A stretch of DNA of 64,000 nucleotides from Pseudobdellovibrionaceae bacterium (lineage in GTDB: Bacteria > Bdellovibrionota > Bdellovibrionia > Bdellovibrionales > UBA1609): contig JACKAM010000001.1 in the NCBI GenBank assembly GCA_020635075.1, positions 2,108,001 to 2,172,000 of the forward strand, given 5' to 3'. Positions 27,806 to 35,903 of this stretch are shown piece by piece (position 1 is the stretch's first letter; every line of letters starts with the position of its first letter). Both the position numbers and the translations under genes were made by a program. The notes under the pieces are model-generated. The model was not told the DNA's origin and did no database searches. It saw only the letters and a list, made by a program, of their open reading frames with translations.

Positions 27806-28348
27806 ATGCGCCAACTAATACTTACTCTCACACTTCTGATCGGTCTCAGCGCCTACCAAGCCCAAGCAGACCTATTGATCGAACCTTTTGCTGGCTACGA
27901 AACCGGCAAGGTAAAAGACAATAACAGCAATGCCGACGCGGATTACAAGGGTATGTCTTACGGACTCCGCCTGGGACTGAAAATGATGGGCTTTGGTGTC
28001 GGCGCGGAGTACGGTGGCGGAGCCCTGGATACGGATGAGACCCCCTCAAGTAAGTTTACCTTCAAAAACATGGGGGCCTTCGTCAGCTATGACTTCCCCA
28101 TTATGCTTCGCGCTTACCTGACCTACTTTTTTGCTGCCGACACCGATATCGACAACACGCCGGTTGCCACACTCAAGGGCAGTGGTTATCGCCTAGGGGT
28201 GGGGTGGACCTCTTTCCCCATGGTCACCATCAATTTGGAGTACCTAGTGCGCAATTGGGATGAGGCCGAACAGGGTGGTGCCACCACGAAATTGGACTAC
28301 ACTTCCACAACAACCATGTTGTCTTTGGCCTTCCCCCTTTCCTTCTAA
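27806..28348 (+). CDS. Outer-membrane beta-barrel protein
   Basis: 180 aa, start ATG 27806 just after GGAGGGAG. Signal peptide (LILTLTLLIGLSAYQAQA) followed by LLIEPFAGYETGKV and alternating strands (YGLRLGLKMMGFGVGAEYGG), ending in an aromatic LAFPLSF, as in small OmpA/OmpW-like barrels. Role unknown. A strong terminator follows. Confidence 0.83.
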   Translation: MRQLILTLTLLIGLSAYQAQADLLIEPFAGYETGKVKDNNSNADADYKGMSYGLRLGLKMMGFGVGAEYGGGALDTDETPSSKFTFKNMGAFVSYDFPIMLRAYLTYFFAADTDIDNTPVATLKGSGYRLGVGWTSFPMVTINLEYLVRNWDEAEQGGATTKLDYTSTTTMLSLAFPLSF

Positions 28349-28373
28349 TAGGTCACCTGGAGAAAAACAAAAA

Positions 28374-28403
28374 AAGCCCACTCGAAAGAGCGGGCTTTTT
28401 TTG
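28374..28403 (+). terminator. Rho-independent terminator
   Basis: AGCCCaCTC, a GAAA loop, and GAGcGGGCT followed by a run of T. The A-run on the other side would also serve the convergent top6A gene. Confidence 0.9.
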
Positions 28404-28423
28404 CTCGGTATCTCTTCTGTCCC

Positions 28424-29587
28424 TTAGACGTAAGATCCAGTTTTAATTTTCTCCAAAATAATCTTTTCCGGCATGATGGGATCTTTTGGGTTCACGGCAA
28501 AAATCGCCTGCTGCTCGCAACGAAGCTTTTCCTTGATCAGCCAGTGAAGAATTTTGGCTAATCTTTTATTTCGAGGCGCCACAAAGAAGGGATCATTTTG
28601 CAAGACATCGCGGGCCTTTTTTAGAGCCCGAGCCTCACTGGCGTCATTTTCCTTAACGTTGTAACAGTCCAAATCGTACTTTTTTACGTCTTCGGGCAAG
28701 ACTCCCAAAAAGCGCACATCAGGAGCAGAAAAATCACTGTTACGGATCAGACTGGCAGCCGATCCGGCCTTGAGAGTCCGGTAAATGTTTTGCAAGGTGT
28801 AGGCATCCAAGTCTCCGAAGAAGTAGATCGGAATCTTGAGCTGATCCTGAATGGTCTTCACCCAACCACGAACACCGTTACTCGGCACGCCCTGAGCACC
28901 CACAACAATACAGTTGTTACGTGCCGTAAAGCCGTTACTCACCAAAGTGTTCGCCGTACCTTCTGACTCGATGACCAAACAAAAATCAATTCTCTTTTTG
29001 GCCTTCAATTTAAAGGTTTGGGGGCGGTTCTTAGGCTGAAAAGGTGTGGTTCCCAGCGTTCCCAAATCTACAACCGCCTTGTCTCCGTCTGGCAGAGTCT
29101 CCGTCACCACCAATTGCTTGGAAAAAGTCTGACCTCCGCGGTCGTTGGCGTAGCAGTTCATTTCCTCGCGATAAACTTCAAGCATATCGCAGATGAAATC
29201 AATCACCGCATCGCTTTCATTCTGCTCGGAAAAATCCAAGGGCTTTAGGAAGTTGTCAGACTTCACACTACCTTTGGCCATATAGTAAAGTTCACGTTTG
29301 GTGTTCACCGCCCCGGTCTTCAGATTGTTAAGGAGAATCTCAAGCATAAAAACCGTACGTGCCATTTTTTGAACCGAAGACACATTGAGTTCAGTTTTGA
29401 CCTTTTTATCTCCGGGCGTGAGAAAACCCACCTTTGGATTGTACATGGAATTGTCTAGGGCACACTTAATCGCCTCAAGAGTCGGCCGCTTGCCCTTTTC
29501 CAAATCTGAAAGCATTTGCTCACAAAGAACCTTCGATTCTTTAGGAATGTCCCGATTGAATTCACGGATACGTGCTCGTGTTGCCAT
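28424..29587 (-). CDS. top6A: DNA topoisomerase VI subunit A (Spo11-like)
   Basis: Catalytic subunit of the type IIB topoisomerase, which cuts both strands and passes a duplex. 387 aa. A winged-helix region carries the catalytic tyrosine in NTKRELYYMAKG (Tyr101/Tyr102; by alignment with Spo11 the second). The Toprim domain shows the Glu in FCLVIESEG and the DxD in FFGDLDAYTLQ. The usual archaeal GYPD reads GVPS. Start ATG 29587 after CGAGGGAAA, 13 bp behind top6B, so co-transcribed. Topo VI is chiefly archaeal and plant, with a patchy bacterial distribution. Confidence 0.95.
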   Translation of the reverse strand: MATRARIREFNRDIPKESKVLCEQMLSDLEKGKRPTLEAIKCALDNSMYNPKVGFLTPGDKKVKTELNVSSVQKMARTVFMLEILLNNLKTGAVNTKRELYYMAKGSVKSDNFLKPLDFSEQNESDAVIDFICDMLEVYREEMNCYANDRGGQTFSKQLVVTETLPDGDKAVVDLGTLGTTPFQPKNRPQTFKLKAKKRIDFCLVIESEGTANTLVSNGFTARNNCIVVGAQGVPSNGVRGWVKTIQDQLKIPIYFFGDLDAYTLQNIYRTLKAGSAASLIRNSDFSAPDVRFLGVLPEDVKKYDLDCYNVKENDASEARALKKARDVLQNDPFFVAPRNKRLAKILHWLIKEKLRCEQQAIFAVNPKDPIMPEKIILEKIKTGSYV

Positions 29588-29600
29588 TTAATTTCCCTCG

Positions 29601-31475
29601 TTATTTCTTTTTACGAGCTGCAGCCTTTTTGGCTGTGGTTTTTTTGGTCGTCGCTTTTTTGACCGTGGTCTTTTTGGTTCCAGCCAGTTTTTTGGTGGTC
29701 GCCTTTTTCGCCGTGGTCTTCTTGGTACCCGCTACCGTCTTGGTTGTGGTCTTTTTGGTGGTCGCGGCCTTCTTTGTGGTGGTTTTCTTGGTCCCCCCAC
29801 TGGCTTCGGCTCCTTCCTCACCAGACTCCTCTTCTTCGTTCACGCCTAGGCGCTTTCGCTGCTTGGCCTTTAGAACCTGAAGTTTTTCTTCCGCCTCAGC
29901 CAATTCGGTCTCGGCGACTTCAGAGTCACGCCCTAACAGCTTTTGCAGGCCCTGCTCCGCGGCCACCTTCCGTTTGTTAGAAGCGCCCGTGATATGGACA
30001 AGGCCCGCCACCAGGATGGGACCAAACTTTTCAATGTGCTGGAGTTTTCTCTCTAAATCTGCGGCCTTGTGCTCGCGCTTAATGTGACGAGACAACTTTT
30101 GGCCCGCCTGCATAAGAGCCCGGCGGATCTCCTCCACCAACTCGTCACTGGCATCGATAGTCTCTTTGGAGGCATTTTTAAACTTAATAAATGGAGAGGT
30201 CACACTCACCGCGAACACATAAGGTCCGTTGGGCAAACTGTTGCGCGACTGCTGAAGACCGTAGGAACGCCAGTTCACCGACTCCACCGCCTTAGTGATG
30301 GCACAAGCAGCTTTGTCAAACTGCAGAGGAACTCGGTTGGCAAATCGCAATAACTGAATACTGGTATCCTCATTGTCAGACGGGCGGTTTAGGAATCGGG
30401 CAATCGCCACTTCCACCACCACCGGCTTGAAATCACAGATTCTAGGTCTGCGGGTGACAACACTAAAAAAGTCCACTTCGCCGAGGCGGTGAATACTCTT
30501 CGACAGCCCTTCTTCACCAACGGTCAGCACAGACCTGGTTGAAGGATTGGCCAACTCTGTGGCCTGCAAAACCTGAAAGACCTTTTTGAACTCAGCTTCT
30601 TTAAATTTAGTCAAACTGGAGCCCAGCAACGGCTTGGGCAGCCCGTTCTTGCTCAAATCCTTAATTGTCCCTTCAGTGACCCGGGAGAATCCCTTGCGCA
30701 AAAATCTCTCCAAGGAGATTTTTCCATAGAGATGGGCGTGAGTCATAAACTCACCCAACTTCATGGTGTGAGGGTGAGGCATGGTGGCCGACGGAATTCT
30801 CGGTACATCATCAGAAACCCGATCAATGTGGACCCACTCCTTGTCCATGAGCTTGTAATGAAGCGTTAGGTGGGGGTTCACCAGAGTCGTGCCATCTAAA
30901 TAAGTGATCAAACCGCCATCGCCATTGAGCTGAACCCGGCCATCAATGCGAAACTCAACCCGGGTTCCATGCTCCTTTTCCCAATCTATGGTCTCCTTGT
31001 TCTTCATCAGGCCTTTGTTGCCCTTGATATCCACATCGATCTGGACCTGCATGGCCTTGCGCATTTTGTTGGTCTTGCTAATAACCGAAACGCCGGCCGC
31101 GTTGGTCAGCTGAGCCCAGGTGGTGGCCGCAGAAATTCCAATCCCCTGCTGTCCACGAGAGCACTGTCCTCGACCAAACTTGGAGGACGCCAAGTACTCA
31201 CCAAATACTTTGGACAAATCGTTGGGGTCAATCCCCGGTCCATTATCTTCAACGATGATTTCCACTAAATCGGCAGTGCGGGTGGAACCCTTGCCTACCT
31301 TATTCACCATAACGGTCAGCTCTGGAGCGATTCCAGCTTCCTCGCAGGCATCCAAAGCATTATCGATGGCTTCTTTGAGCGTGGTTAACACTGCTTTGGT
31401 GGGCGATGAAAACCCCACCTGCTGAAGATTTTTGGCAAAATACTCGGCCGTACTACTGGTCGTGATCTTTGACAC
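29601..31475 (-). CDS. top6B: DNA topoisomerase VI subunit B with lysine-rich tail
   Basis: ATPase subunit of topoisomerase VI, 624 aa. The GHKL (Bergerat) fold is intact: EAIDNALDACEEAG (Asn39), VEDNGPGID (77-83) and RGQQGIGISAATTWAQLT (108-125). The H2TH and transducer domains follow, including a plausible ATP-contact Lys in the transducer. Residues 560-624 are a tail of TKKTT/KKATTKK-type repeats with 24 Lys in 65 residues, like histone H1 or bacterial HC1-like proteins. GTG start with GAGG upstream. Forms an operon with top6A. Confidence 0.95.
   Translation of the reverse strand: MSKITTSSTAEYFAKNLQQVGFSSPTKAVLTTLKEAIDNALDACEEAGIAPELTVMVNKVGKGSTRTADLVEIIVEDNGPGIDPNDLSKVFGEYLASSKFGRGQCSRGQQGIGISAATTWAQLTNAAGVSVISKTNKMRKAMQVQIDVDIKGNKGLMKNKETIDWEKEHGTRVEFRIDGRVQLNGDGGLITYLDGTTLVNPHLTLHYKLMDKEWVHIDRVSDDVPRIPSATMPHPHTMKLGEFMTHAHLYGKISLERFLRKGFSRVTEGTIKDLSKNGLPKPLLGSSLTKFKEAEFKKVFQVLQATELANPSTRSVLTVGEEGLSKSIHRLGEVDFFSVVTRRPRICDFKPVVVEVAIARFLNRPSDNEDTSIQLLRFANRVPLQFDKAACAITKAVESVNWRSYGLQQSRNSLPNGPYVFAVSVTSPFIKFKNASKETIDASDELVEEIRRALMQAGQKLSRHIKREHKAADLERKLQHIEKFGPILVAGLVHITGASNKRKVAAEQGLQKLLGRDSEVAETELAEAEEKLQVLKAKQRKRLGVNEEEESGEEGAEASGGTKKTTTKKAATTKKTTTKTVAGTKKTTAKKATTKKLAGTKKTTVKKATTKKTTAKKAAARKKK
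29604..29798 (-). repeat. Degenerate coding repeat for the Top6B lysine-rich tail
   Basis: About 195 bp of low-complexity DNA made of variants of KKTTxKK and KLAGTKK codons. It codes for the C-terminal tail of Top6B and keeps frame throughout. Repeats of this kind can change copy number between strains. Confidence 0.8.
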
Positions 31476-31538
31476 GGATTGATTTCCTCAGTTCTCGCAA
31501 GATGATCTTCAAGGTCTAGTTAACACTACTTTAAGGGG

Positions 31539-31554
31539 ATAAACCCTGGTTTAT
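31539..31554. promoter_or_regulatory. 16-bp palindrome upstream of top6B
   Basis: ATAAACCCTGGTTTAT is a perfect 7+2+7 palindrome, 64 bp before the top6B start in the 156-bp gap between HNH and top6B. It could be an operator; nothing in the sequence proves it. Confidence 0.35.
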
Positions 31555-31631
31555 GCAAGAACAAAACGGAAAGGCCCTCTGGCGCAAGGTGCAATAAGTG
31601 GGTGATTTTCATTTGATACGAAGCCTCAAAT

Positions 31632-31934
31632 TCAGCTCTGGGACTGGATTTCTCCGTCTTTGGCGAGGGCCTGTTCCCCGGGTAGCCAATATTTTTTTTC
31701 CTGATTACAGGACAGGCAGGCCACCACCACATTCTTCTTTGTGGTCATTCCCCCTCTGACGATGGGAATCTTATGATCCATTGTCAGTTCTGACGAAGTA
31801 AAGGACTTCTGGCAGTAATGGCATTTGCCTCGACCCAATTGTTGCCGCCACCACAGGCTCTTACGCAGCTCGCGGGCCTTGGCTCGTTCCCGTTTTTGAT
31901 GGGCCTCGTCGGCCGGTTCGAAAAAAAATTCCAC
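31632..31934 (-). CDS. HNH endonuclease-domain protein
   Basis: 100 aa, probable GTG start. The core is a complete HNH module: CHYCQKSF (zinc Cys pair), MDHKIPIVRGG (the catalytic DH), NVVVACLSCNQEK (second Cys pair and Asn). The N-terminal 30 residues are Lys/Arg/Glu-rich. Such small proteins are often nicking or repair nucleases, or solo restriction-like proteins. It is upstream of top6B on the same strand, 156 bp apart. Confidence 0.88.
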   Translation of the reverse strand: MEFFFEPADEAHQKRERAKARELRKSLWWRQQLGRGKCHYCQKSFTSSELTMDHKIPIVRGGMTTKKNVVVACLSCNQEKKYWLPGEQALAKDGEIQSQS

Positions 31935-32102
31935 CCACCTTCAATATCATAGATGACAGCCAGACCCGAGCAAAATTTACGCATAGCATAAAACGTGAGA
32001 ATCCTTGGCTTTTTGGAGACCCCTCTTGTCAATGCCCTGAATTTTGGGGTAAAAAAACAGCTCTTTTTTGACGTATTTAGGCGTGTAACACTGGGAGGTC
32101 AG

Positions 32103-32333
32103 GTGACTGCCGAACAAATGGAAGCCCGAATCAAGGAAGCCTTCCCCGAAGGGGACGTGGTGGTTTTTGACCTCACCGGCGGACAGGATCACTTTGAAGT
32201 TCGCATTGCCACCCCCCAATTTGCGGGCAAGTCACGCATTCAGCAACACCAAGAAGTGATGAAATTGTTTAATGAAGAGCTAAAGACTGGTGAAGTCCAT
32301 GCTCTGGCGATCAAAACCCTGGTTAAGGATTGA
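32103..32333 (+). CDS. bolA: BolA-family protein
   Basis: 76 aa. I choose GTG 32103 because GGGAGG is 4 bases upstream and the product begins MTAEQMEARIKEAFPEGD like other BolA proteins. The helix-turn region GGQDHFEVRIATPQFAGKSR and QQHQEVMKLFNEEL are typical. Such BolA proteins pair with monothiol glutaredoxins in iron-sulfur cluster handling, and the next gene is exactly that, 13 bp away. Confidence 0.93.
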   Translation: MTAEQMEARIKEAFPEGDVVVFDLTGGQDHFEVRIATPQFAGKSRIQQHQEVMKLFNEELKTGEVHALAIKTLVKD

Positions 32334-32346
32334 AGGAGACTAATCA

Positions 32347-32658
32347 ATGGATGCCGGAACCAAAGAAAAAATTGAAGGCCTTTTGAATTCCAACAAAGTC
32401 GTTCTGTTCATGAAGGGGACCCCCAGCTTCCCTATGTGCGGCTTTTCAGCTCGAGCTGTCGCCATCCTTCAAGAATGCCAGACTGAGTTTGCTTCATGCA
32501 ACGTGCTTGATGACGAAGAGGTTCGCGCCGGAATCAAGGAATATGGCAACTGGCCCACCATTCCTCAGCTCTATATAAACAAGGAGTTGGTCGGTGGTAG
32601 CGATATTATGATTGAAATGTTCCAATCAGGAGAGCTCAAGACCCTGCTTGATAAGTAA
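32347..32658 (+). CDS. grxD: Monothiol glutaredoxin (Grx4 type)
   Basis: 103 aa. VVLFMKGTPSFPMCGFSARA has the CGFS active site (Cys31). WPTIPQLYI (TVP-like loop) and GGSDIMIEM bind glutathione. Grx4 dimers carry a 2Fe-2S cluster and form heterocomplexes with BolA, encoded just upstream. Confidence 0.97.
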   Translation: MDAGTKEKIEGLLNSNKVVLFMKGTPSFPMCGFSARAVAILQECQTEFASCNVLDDEEVRAGIKEYGNWPTIPQLYINKELVGGSDIMIEMFQSGELKTLLDK

Positions 32659-32681
32659 TCGGGCAGAACGTTCAAAAAAAT

Positions 32682-32714
32682 AAAAAAAGCGCGGCTCTAA
32701 GACCGCGCTTTTTT
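32682..32714. terminator. Bidirectional rho-independent terminator
   Basis: AAAAAAGCGCGGCT, then CTAAG, then ACCGCGCTTTTTT, with A and T runs on both flanks, between convergent grxD and the gene at 32740. Confidence 0.92.
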
Positions 32715-32739
32715 ATTTTTTTATCGAGACACACAAAAC

Positions 32740-33480
32740 TTACTCGCCAGCAAATCCCAGCTCAGCAAATACAGCCTCAAACAGTGCCTCAAGACCTTCC
32801 ATCTCGTCTTCAGTGGGCTCACGCTCAGCTTGAAGAGCTTTGAATACTTGAGTCAGGGACTTTTGGGCATTGCTCACAAGATCAGAGGCCAGGCTAAACA
32901 GAGCGGCAAAGTCCACATCCACAAAGCCCTGCTCAACGTCGGGGAATACACCCTTTAGAACCAAAGACTTGATCGACACAGCCTCTTCAGAGGCAGGAGC
33001 AAGAGCCAGCTCGGCCTCGTATCCACCACCGGTCAAGGGGGAGATCTTCAGTTCAGCTTTGTAGAAGCCCTTTTTGTTGACGGAATCAATGATCTGTAGA
33101 GCAAAGTCGGAGTACTCTTCAAAGAACTCTTTGGGGTTGTCCATCTTCCAGGACAATCCAGCCTCGGTGCTCACTTCAGAGCTGCCGTTACCTTGGCTCA
33201 GAGCCAGGTTGACATAGCCCTTGCCGGTATCGACACCTTCGTCGTTTGCGCTAAAAATCACGCTGAGAGCAGAAATGAGCTCTTCAACACCATTGGCAGT
33301 CTTGTACTCTTCCGTTTCACCTTTGGTGATTTCTACGGAAAACTCACCATGCTCTTCTTTTTCCAATTCGGCTTTGATGTAGTCATTGACCTTTTTAAGA
33401 TCAGATTCAGTAATGGGCTTGGCATAGGCAGCGAAAACCATAGAAACGGCAGCCAAAAATGGCACTACTCGACGTAACAT
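32740..33480 (-). CDS. Exported acidic protein of unknown function
   Basis: 246 aa, start ATG 33480 after AAGGGGGA. Signal peptide VVPFLAAVSMVFAAYA. The mature protein is rich in Glu, has no cysteine, and alternates beta segments with helices. No family recognised. Periplasmic by inference. Monocistronic. Confidence 0.8.
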   Translation of the reverse strand: MLRRVVPFLAAVSMVFAAYAKPITESDLKKVNDYIKAELEKEEHGEFSVEITKGETEEYKTANGVEELISALSVIFSANDEGVDTGKGYVNLALSQGNGSSEVSTEAGLSWKMDNPKEFFEEYSDFALQIIDSVNKKGFYKAELKISPLTGGGYEAELALAPASEEAVSIKSLVLKGVFPDVEQGFVDVDFAALFSLASDLVSNAQKSLTQVFKALQAEREPTEDEMEGLEALFEAVFAELGFAGE

Positions 33481-33642
33481 TTGTCCCCCTTGTTTGAAAT
33501 TATGCACTCTCTTGAATGAGCGCTCACAGTTACGTCAGAACGAACCCACTGCCCACCGGACGGTGGCTAGTCGAAGAATTTACAGTGGATTTATCCGATG
33601 ACCTGGTGCCCATTTGGGCATCAATGAAGGATTTACAGTAAC

Positions 33643-33825
33643 TCACTGATGTTCGCGCATGGCCCTTAACAGGAAGTAAACAGGGCAGAATCCCCAAGAT
33701 GCGGTCGCCAGCGGATAGAATCCCAGGTAGGCCCAAAAGGGGCCACCAATCATGGCCCAGGTCAACAACAGCAGGCCGAAGATATACCGAAGCACTCGAT
33801 CCCAATATGCCACATTTTTCTTCAT
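33643..33825 (-). CDS. DUF2892-like small membrane protein
   Basis: 60 aa, start ATG 33825 after GGAGG. Two membrane helices (VLRYIFGLLLLTWAMIGG and a second span up to WGFCPVYFLLR) with Asn4, Trp8 and the GFCP motif typical of the inner-membrane DUF2892 (YgaP-like C-terminal) family. Function unknown; these are often near sulfurtransferases. Divergent from the MFS-acyltransferase gene. Confidence 0.83.
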   Translation of the reverse strand: MKKNVAYWDRVLRYIFGLLLLTWAMIGGPFWAYLGFYPLATASWGFCPVYFLLRAMREHQ

Positions 33826-33965
33826 TTTCCTGCCTCCGCTATTCAACCTGATAGATAAAGACGGTGATGACAAGTTCAAATCATTGCCGGTGGTCCGAAG
33901 TCCAGCTCGAAAACTCTCGCTCACAATCTACTGGCCAATAGTGACTGTATGTCTATAATTGCAGT

Positions 33966-35903
33966 ATGTCCATCCGCCTGATTTTTCGCGATAAGAAATT
34001 CACTCCCATGTTTTGGACTCAGTTCTTCGGGGCTTTTAATGACAATGTCATGAAAAACGCCTTGGTGCTCCTGATCACCTTTAAGAGTGTTTCTCTGATG
34101 GGGCTAGAAACCAACGCTCTGGTGGCCGCAGCCGGAGGGATTTTTATCCTGCCTTTTGTATTGTTCTCCACCCATGCAGGTCAAATTGCCGACAAGTTCG
34201 AGAAGTCCCAACTGATTCGCTACACCAAGATTTGGGAACTGATGATCATGGTTTTGGCCGGGATCGGCTTTTACTTAGATTCCTACGGTCTATTGCTATT
34301 TCTGCTGTTTTTGATGGGAACTCAATCCACCTTTTTTGGTCCCATTAAGTATAGCATTCTGCCGAACCTGGTTCCACCCGAGCGATTGACTGAGGGTAAC
34401 GCTTATATCCAATCGGGAACATTCGTCTCTATCCTTCTGGGAACTATCGCCGGTGGACTCGCCACCGGACTTGAGGACGCCACAATTGTCATCGTCACTA
34501 CTTTGATTATTATTGCTTTGTTGGGGCTTGTCGCCAGTTGGAAAATCCCTCCCGTCCCCATGGGGCAGCCGGATTTGGAGTTTGCCTGGAACCCCTTTCC
34601 CACCATGAAGTCCTTCTGGGCCATCATTCGGGAAAAAAAGGCCGTGTTTAATTCGGTTCTGGGGATTTCCTGGTTTTGGTTTTTTGGAGCTGGCATCCTG
34701 ACCGTACTCCCGGTCTACTGCAAAGACTACTTGGGTGTAAATCAAAACGTGGTCACAGCCTTTCTCGCCATGTTCACAGTTGGCATCGGCATTGGCTCTC
34801 TCTTGTGTAGCAAGCTCTCTTTTAAACGTGTGGAGATTGGTCTGGTTCCCATTGGCTCACTCGGCATGACCATTTTCCTCATCGACCTGTTTCTTGTTGT
34901 TCCATCCTGGACAATGGACCCCACCTACCCATTGGGTATCAAGGAGTTTTTTGGCTACAGAGAGAGCTGGCGGCTGCTGAGTGATTTTCTATTGATGTCG
35001 ATTTTTGCCGGGTTCTACATCCTTCCCCTTAACACCCTAATTCAAGAGCGCAGTCACTCGGAATCCCGCTCCCGTGTGGTGGCGGCTAATAACATCCTCA
35101 ATGCATTCTTCATGGTTGTGGCCTCAGTGGTGGTGATGGCCTTTTATATGCTTCATTTTAGCCATCCCCAGGTATTTCTTGTCTTCGCGATACTCAATGC
35201 CTTCGCTGCTGTATACATCTACTCAATCGTACCAGAATTCACCTTGCGCTTTTACAGTTGGATTCTCTGTCATCTCATGTACCGCCTTAAAGTTACAGGG
35301 GATGAAAACATCCCAAAAGAGGGACCAGCCATCCTCACCAGTAATCATGTGAGCTTTGTGGATTGGCTGATCCTTTCTGCGGCCAGCCCCCGCCCGGTGC
35401 GCTTTATTATGTACTACAAGTTTTTTGAAGTTCCTCTTATCCGCCATCTAATGAAGCAGGCACGAGTGATACCTATTGCCGGGGCCAAGGAAGATCCGGA
35501 AATTCTCAAACGCGCCTTTGAACAGATTGCCGCTGAACTTAAGGACGGTGAGATTGTCTGTATTTTCCCCGAAGGCAAAGTCACCCACGATGGCAAGATC
35601 TCGGCTTTCCGCCCTGGCCTTCTGAAGATGCTAGAGTCCAACCCGGTGCCGGTAATCCCCATGTCACTGACTGGAATGTGGGGAAGTCTCTTTAGTCGCA
35701 AGGACAAATCTTTGAGTAAAAAACGGCCGCGTCGTTTTTGGCACCAAATTCAGGTGGATATAGCTCCTCCAATGAACCCTCAAGGGTTTCGCTTGGAGGA
35801 GCTGGAAAAAAAGATCCGCCTGATGGCGGGTGATATGGCTATTGCCAATGGGACTGATAGCGGCGGTAGTGCTCCTTCCACATTCCCGACCGACTCTCTA
35901 TAA
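33966..35903 (+). CDS. MFS transporter fused to PlsC-type acyltransferase
   Basis: 645 aa. Residues 1-420 are a 12-helix MFS transporter starting WTQFFGAFNDNVMKNALVLL, as in lysophospholipid flippases (LplT). Residues 430-620 are a glycerolipid acyltransferase with TSNHVSFVDWL (HX4D) and FPEGKVTHDGKISAFRPG. The third domain of LplT-Aas proteins, an acyl-ACP synthetase, is absent. Likely role: flip lysophospholipid inward and re-acylate it. Its last 65 bp overlap the convergent membrane-protein gene. Confidence 0.92.
   Translation: MSIRLIFRDKKFTPMFWTQFFGAFNDNVMKNALVLLITFKSVSLMGLETNALVAAAGGIFILPFVLFSTHAGQIADKFEKSQLIRYTKIWELMIMVLAGIGFYLDSYGLLLFLLFLMGTQSTFFGPIKYSILPNLVPPERLTEGNAYIQSGTFVSILLGTIAGGLATGLEDATIVIVTTLIIIALLGLVASWKIPPVPMGQPDLEFAWNPFPTMKSFWAIIREKKAVFNSVLGISWFWFFGAGILTVLPVYCKDYLGVNQNVVTAFLAMFTVGIGIGSLLCSKLSFKRVEIGLVPIGSLGMTIFLIDLFLVVPSWTMDPTYPLGIKEFFGYRESWRLLSDFLLMSIFAGFYILPLNTLIQERSHSESRSRVVAANNILNAFFMVVASVVVMAFYMLHFSHPQVFLVFAILNAFAAVYIYSIVPEFTLRFYSWILCHLMYRLKVTGDENIPKEGPAILTSNHVSFVDWLILSAASPRPVRFIMYYKFFEVPLIRHLMKQARVIPIAGAKEDPEILKRAFEQIAAELKDGEIVCIFPEGKVTHDGKISAFRPGLLKMLESNPVPVIPMSLTGMWGSLFSRKDKSLSKKRPRRFWHQIQVDIAPPMNPQGFRLEELEKKIRLMAGDMAIANGTDSGGSAPSTFPTDSL

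Noticed and set aside
29604..29798. Repetitive DNA considered as a CRISPR array or minisatellite
   Set aside because: No regular spacer structure; it is the coding sequence for the Top6B lysine-rich tail and keeps frame.
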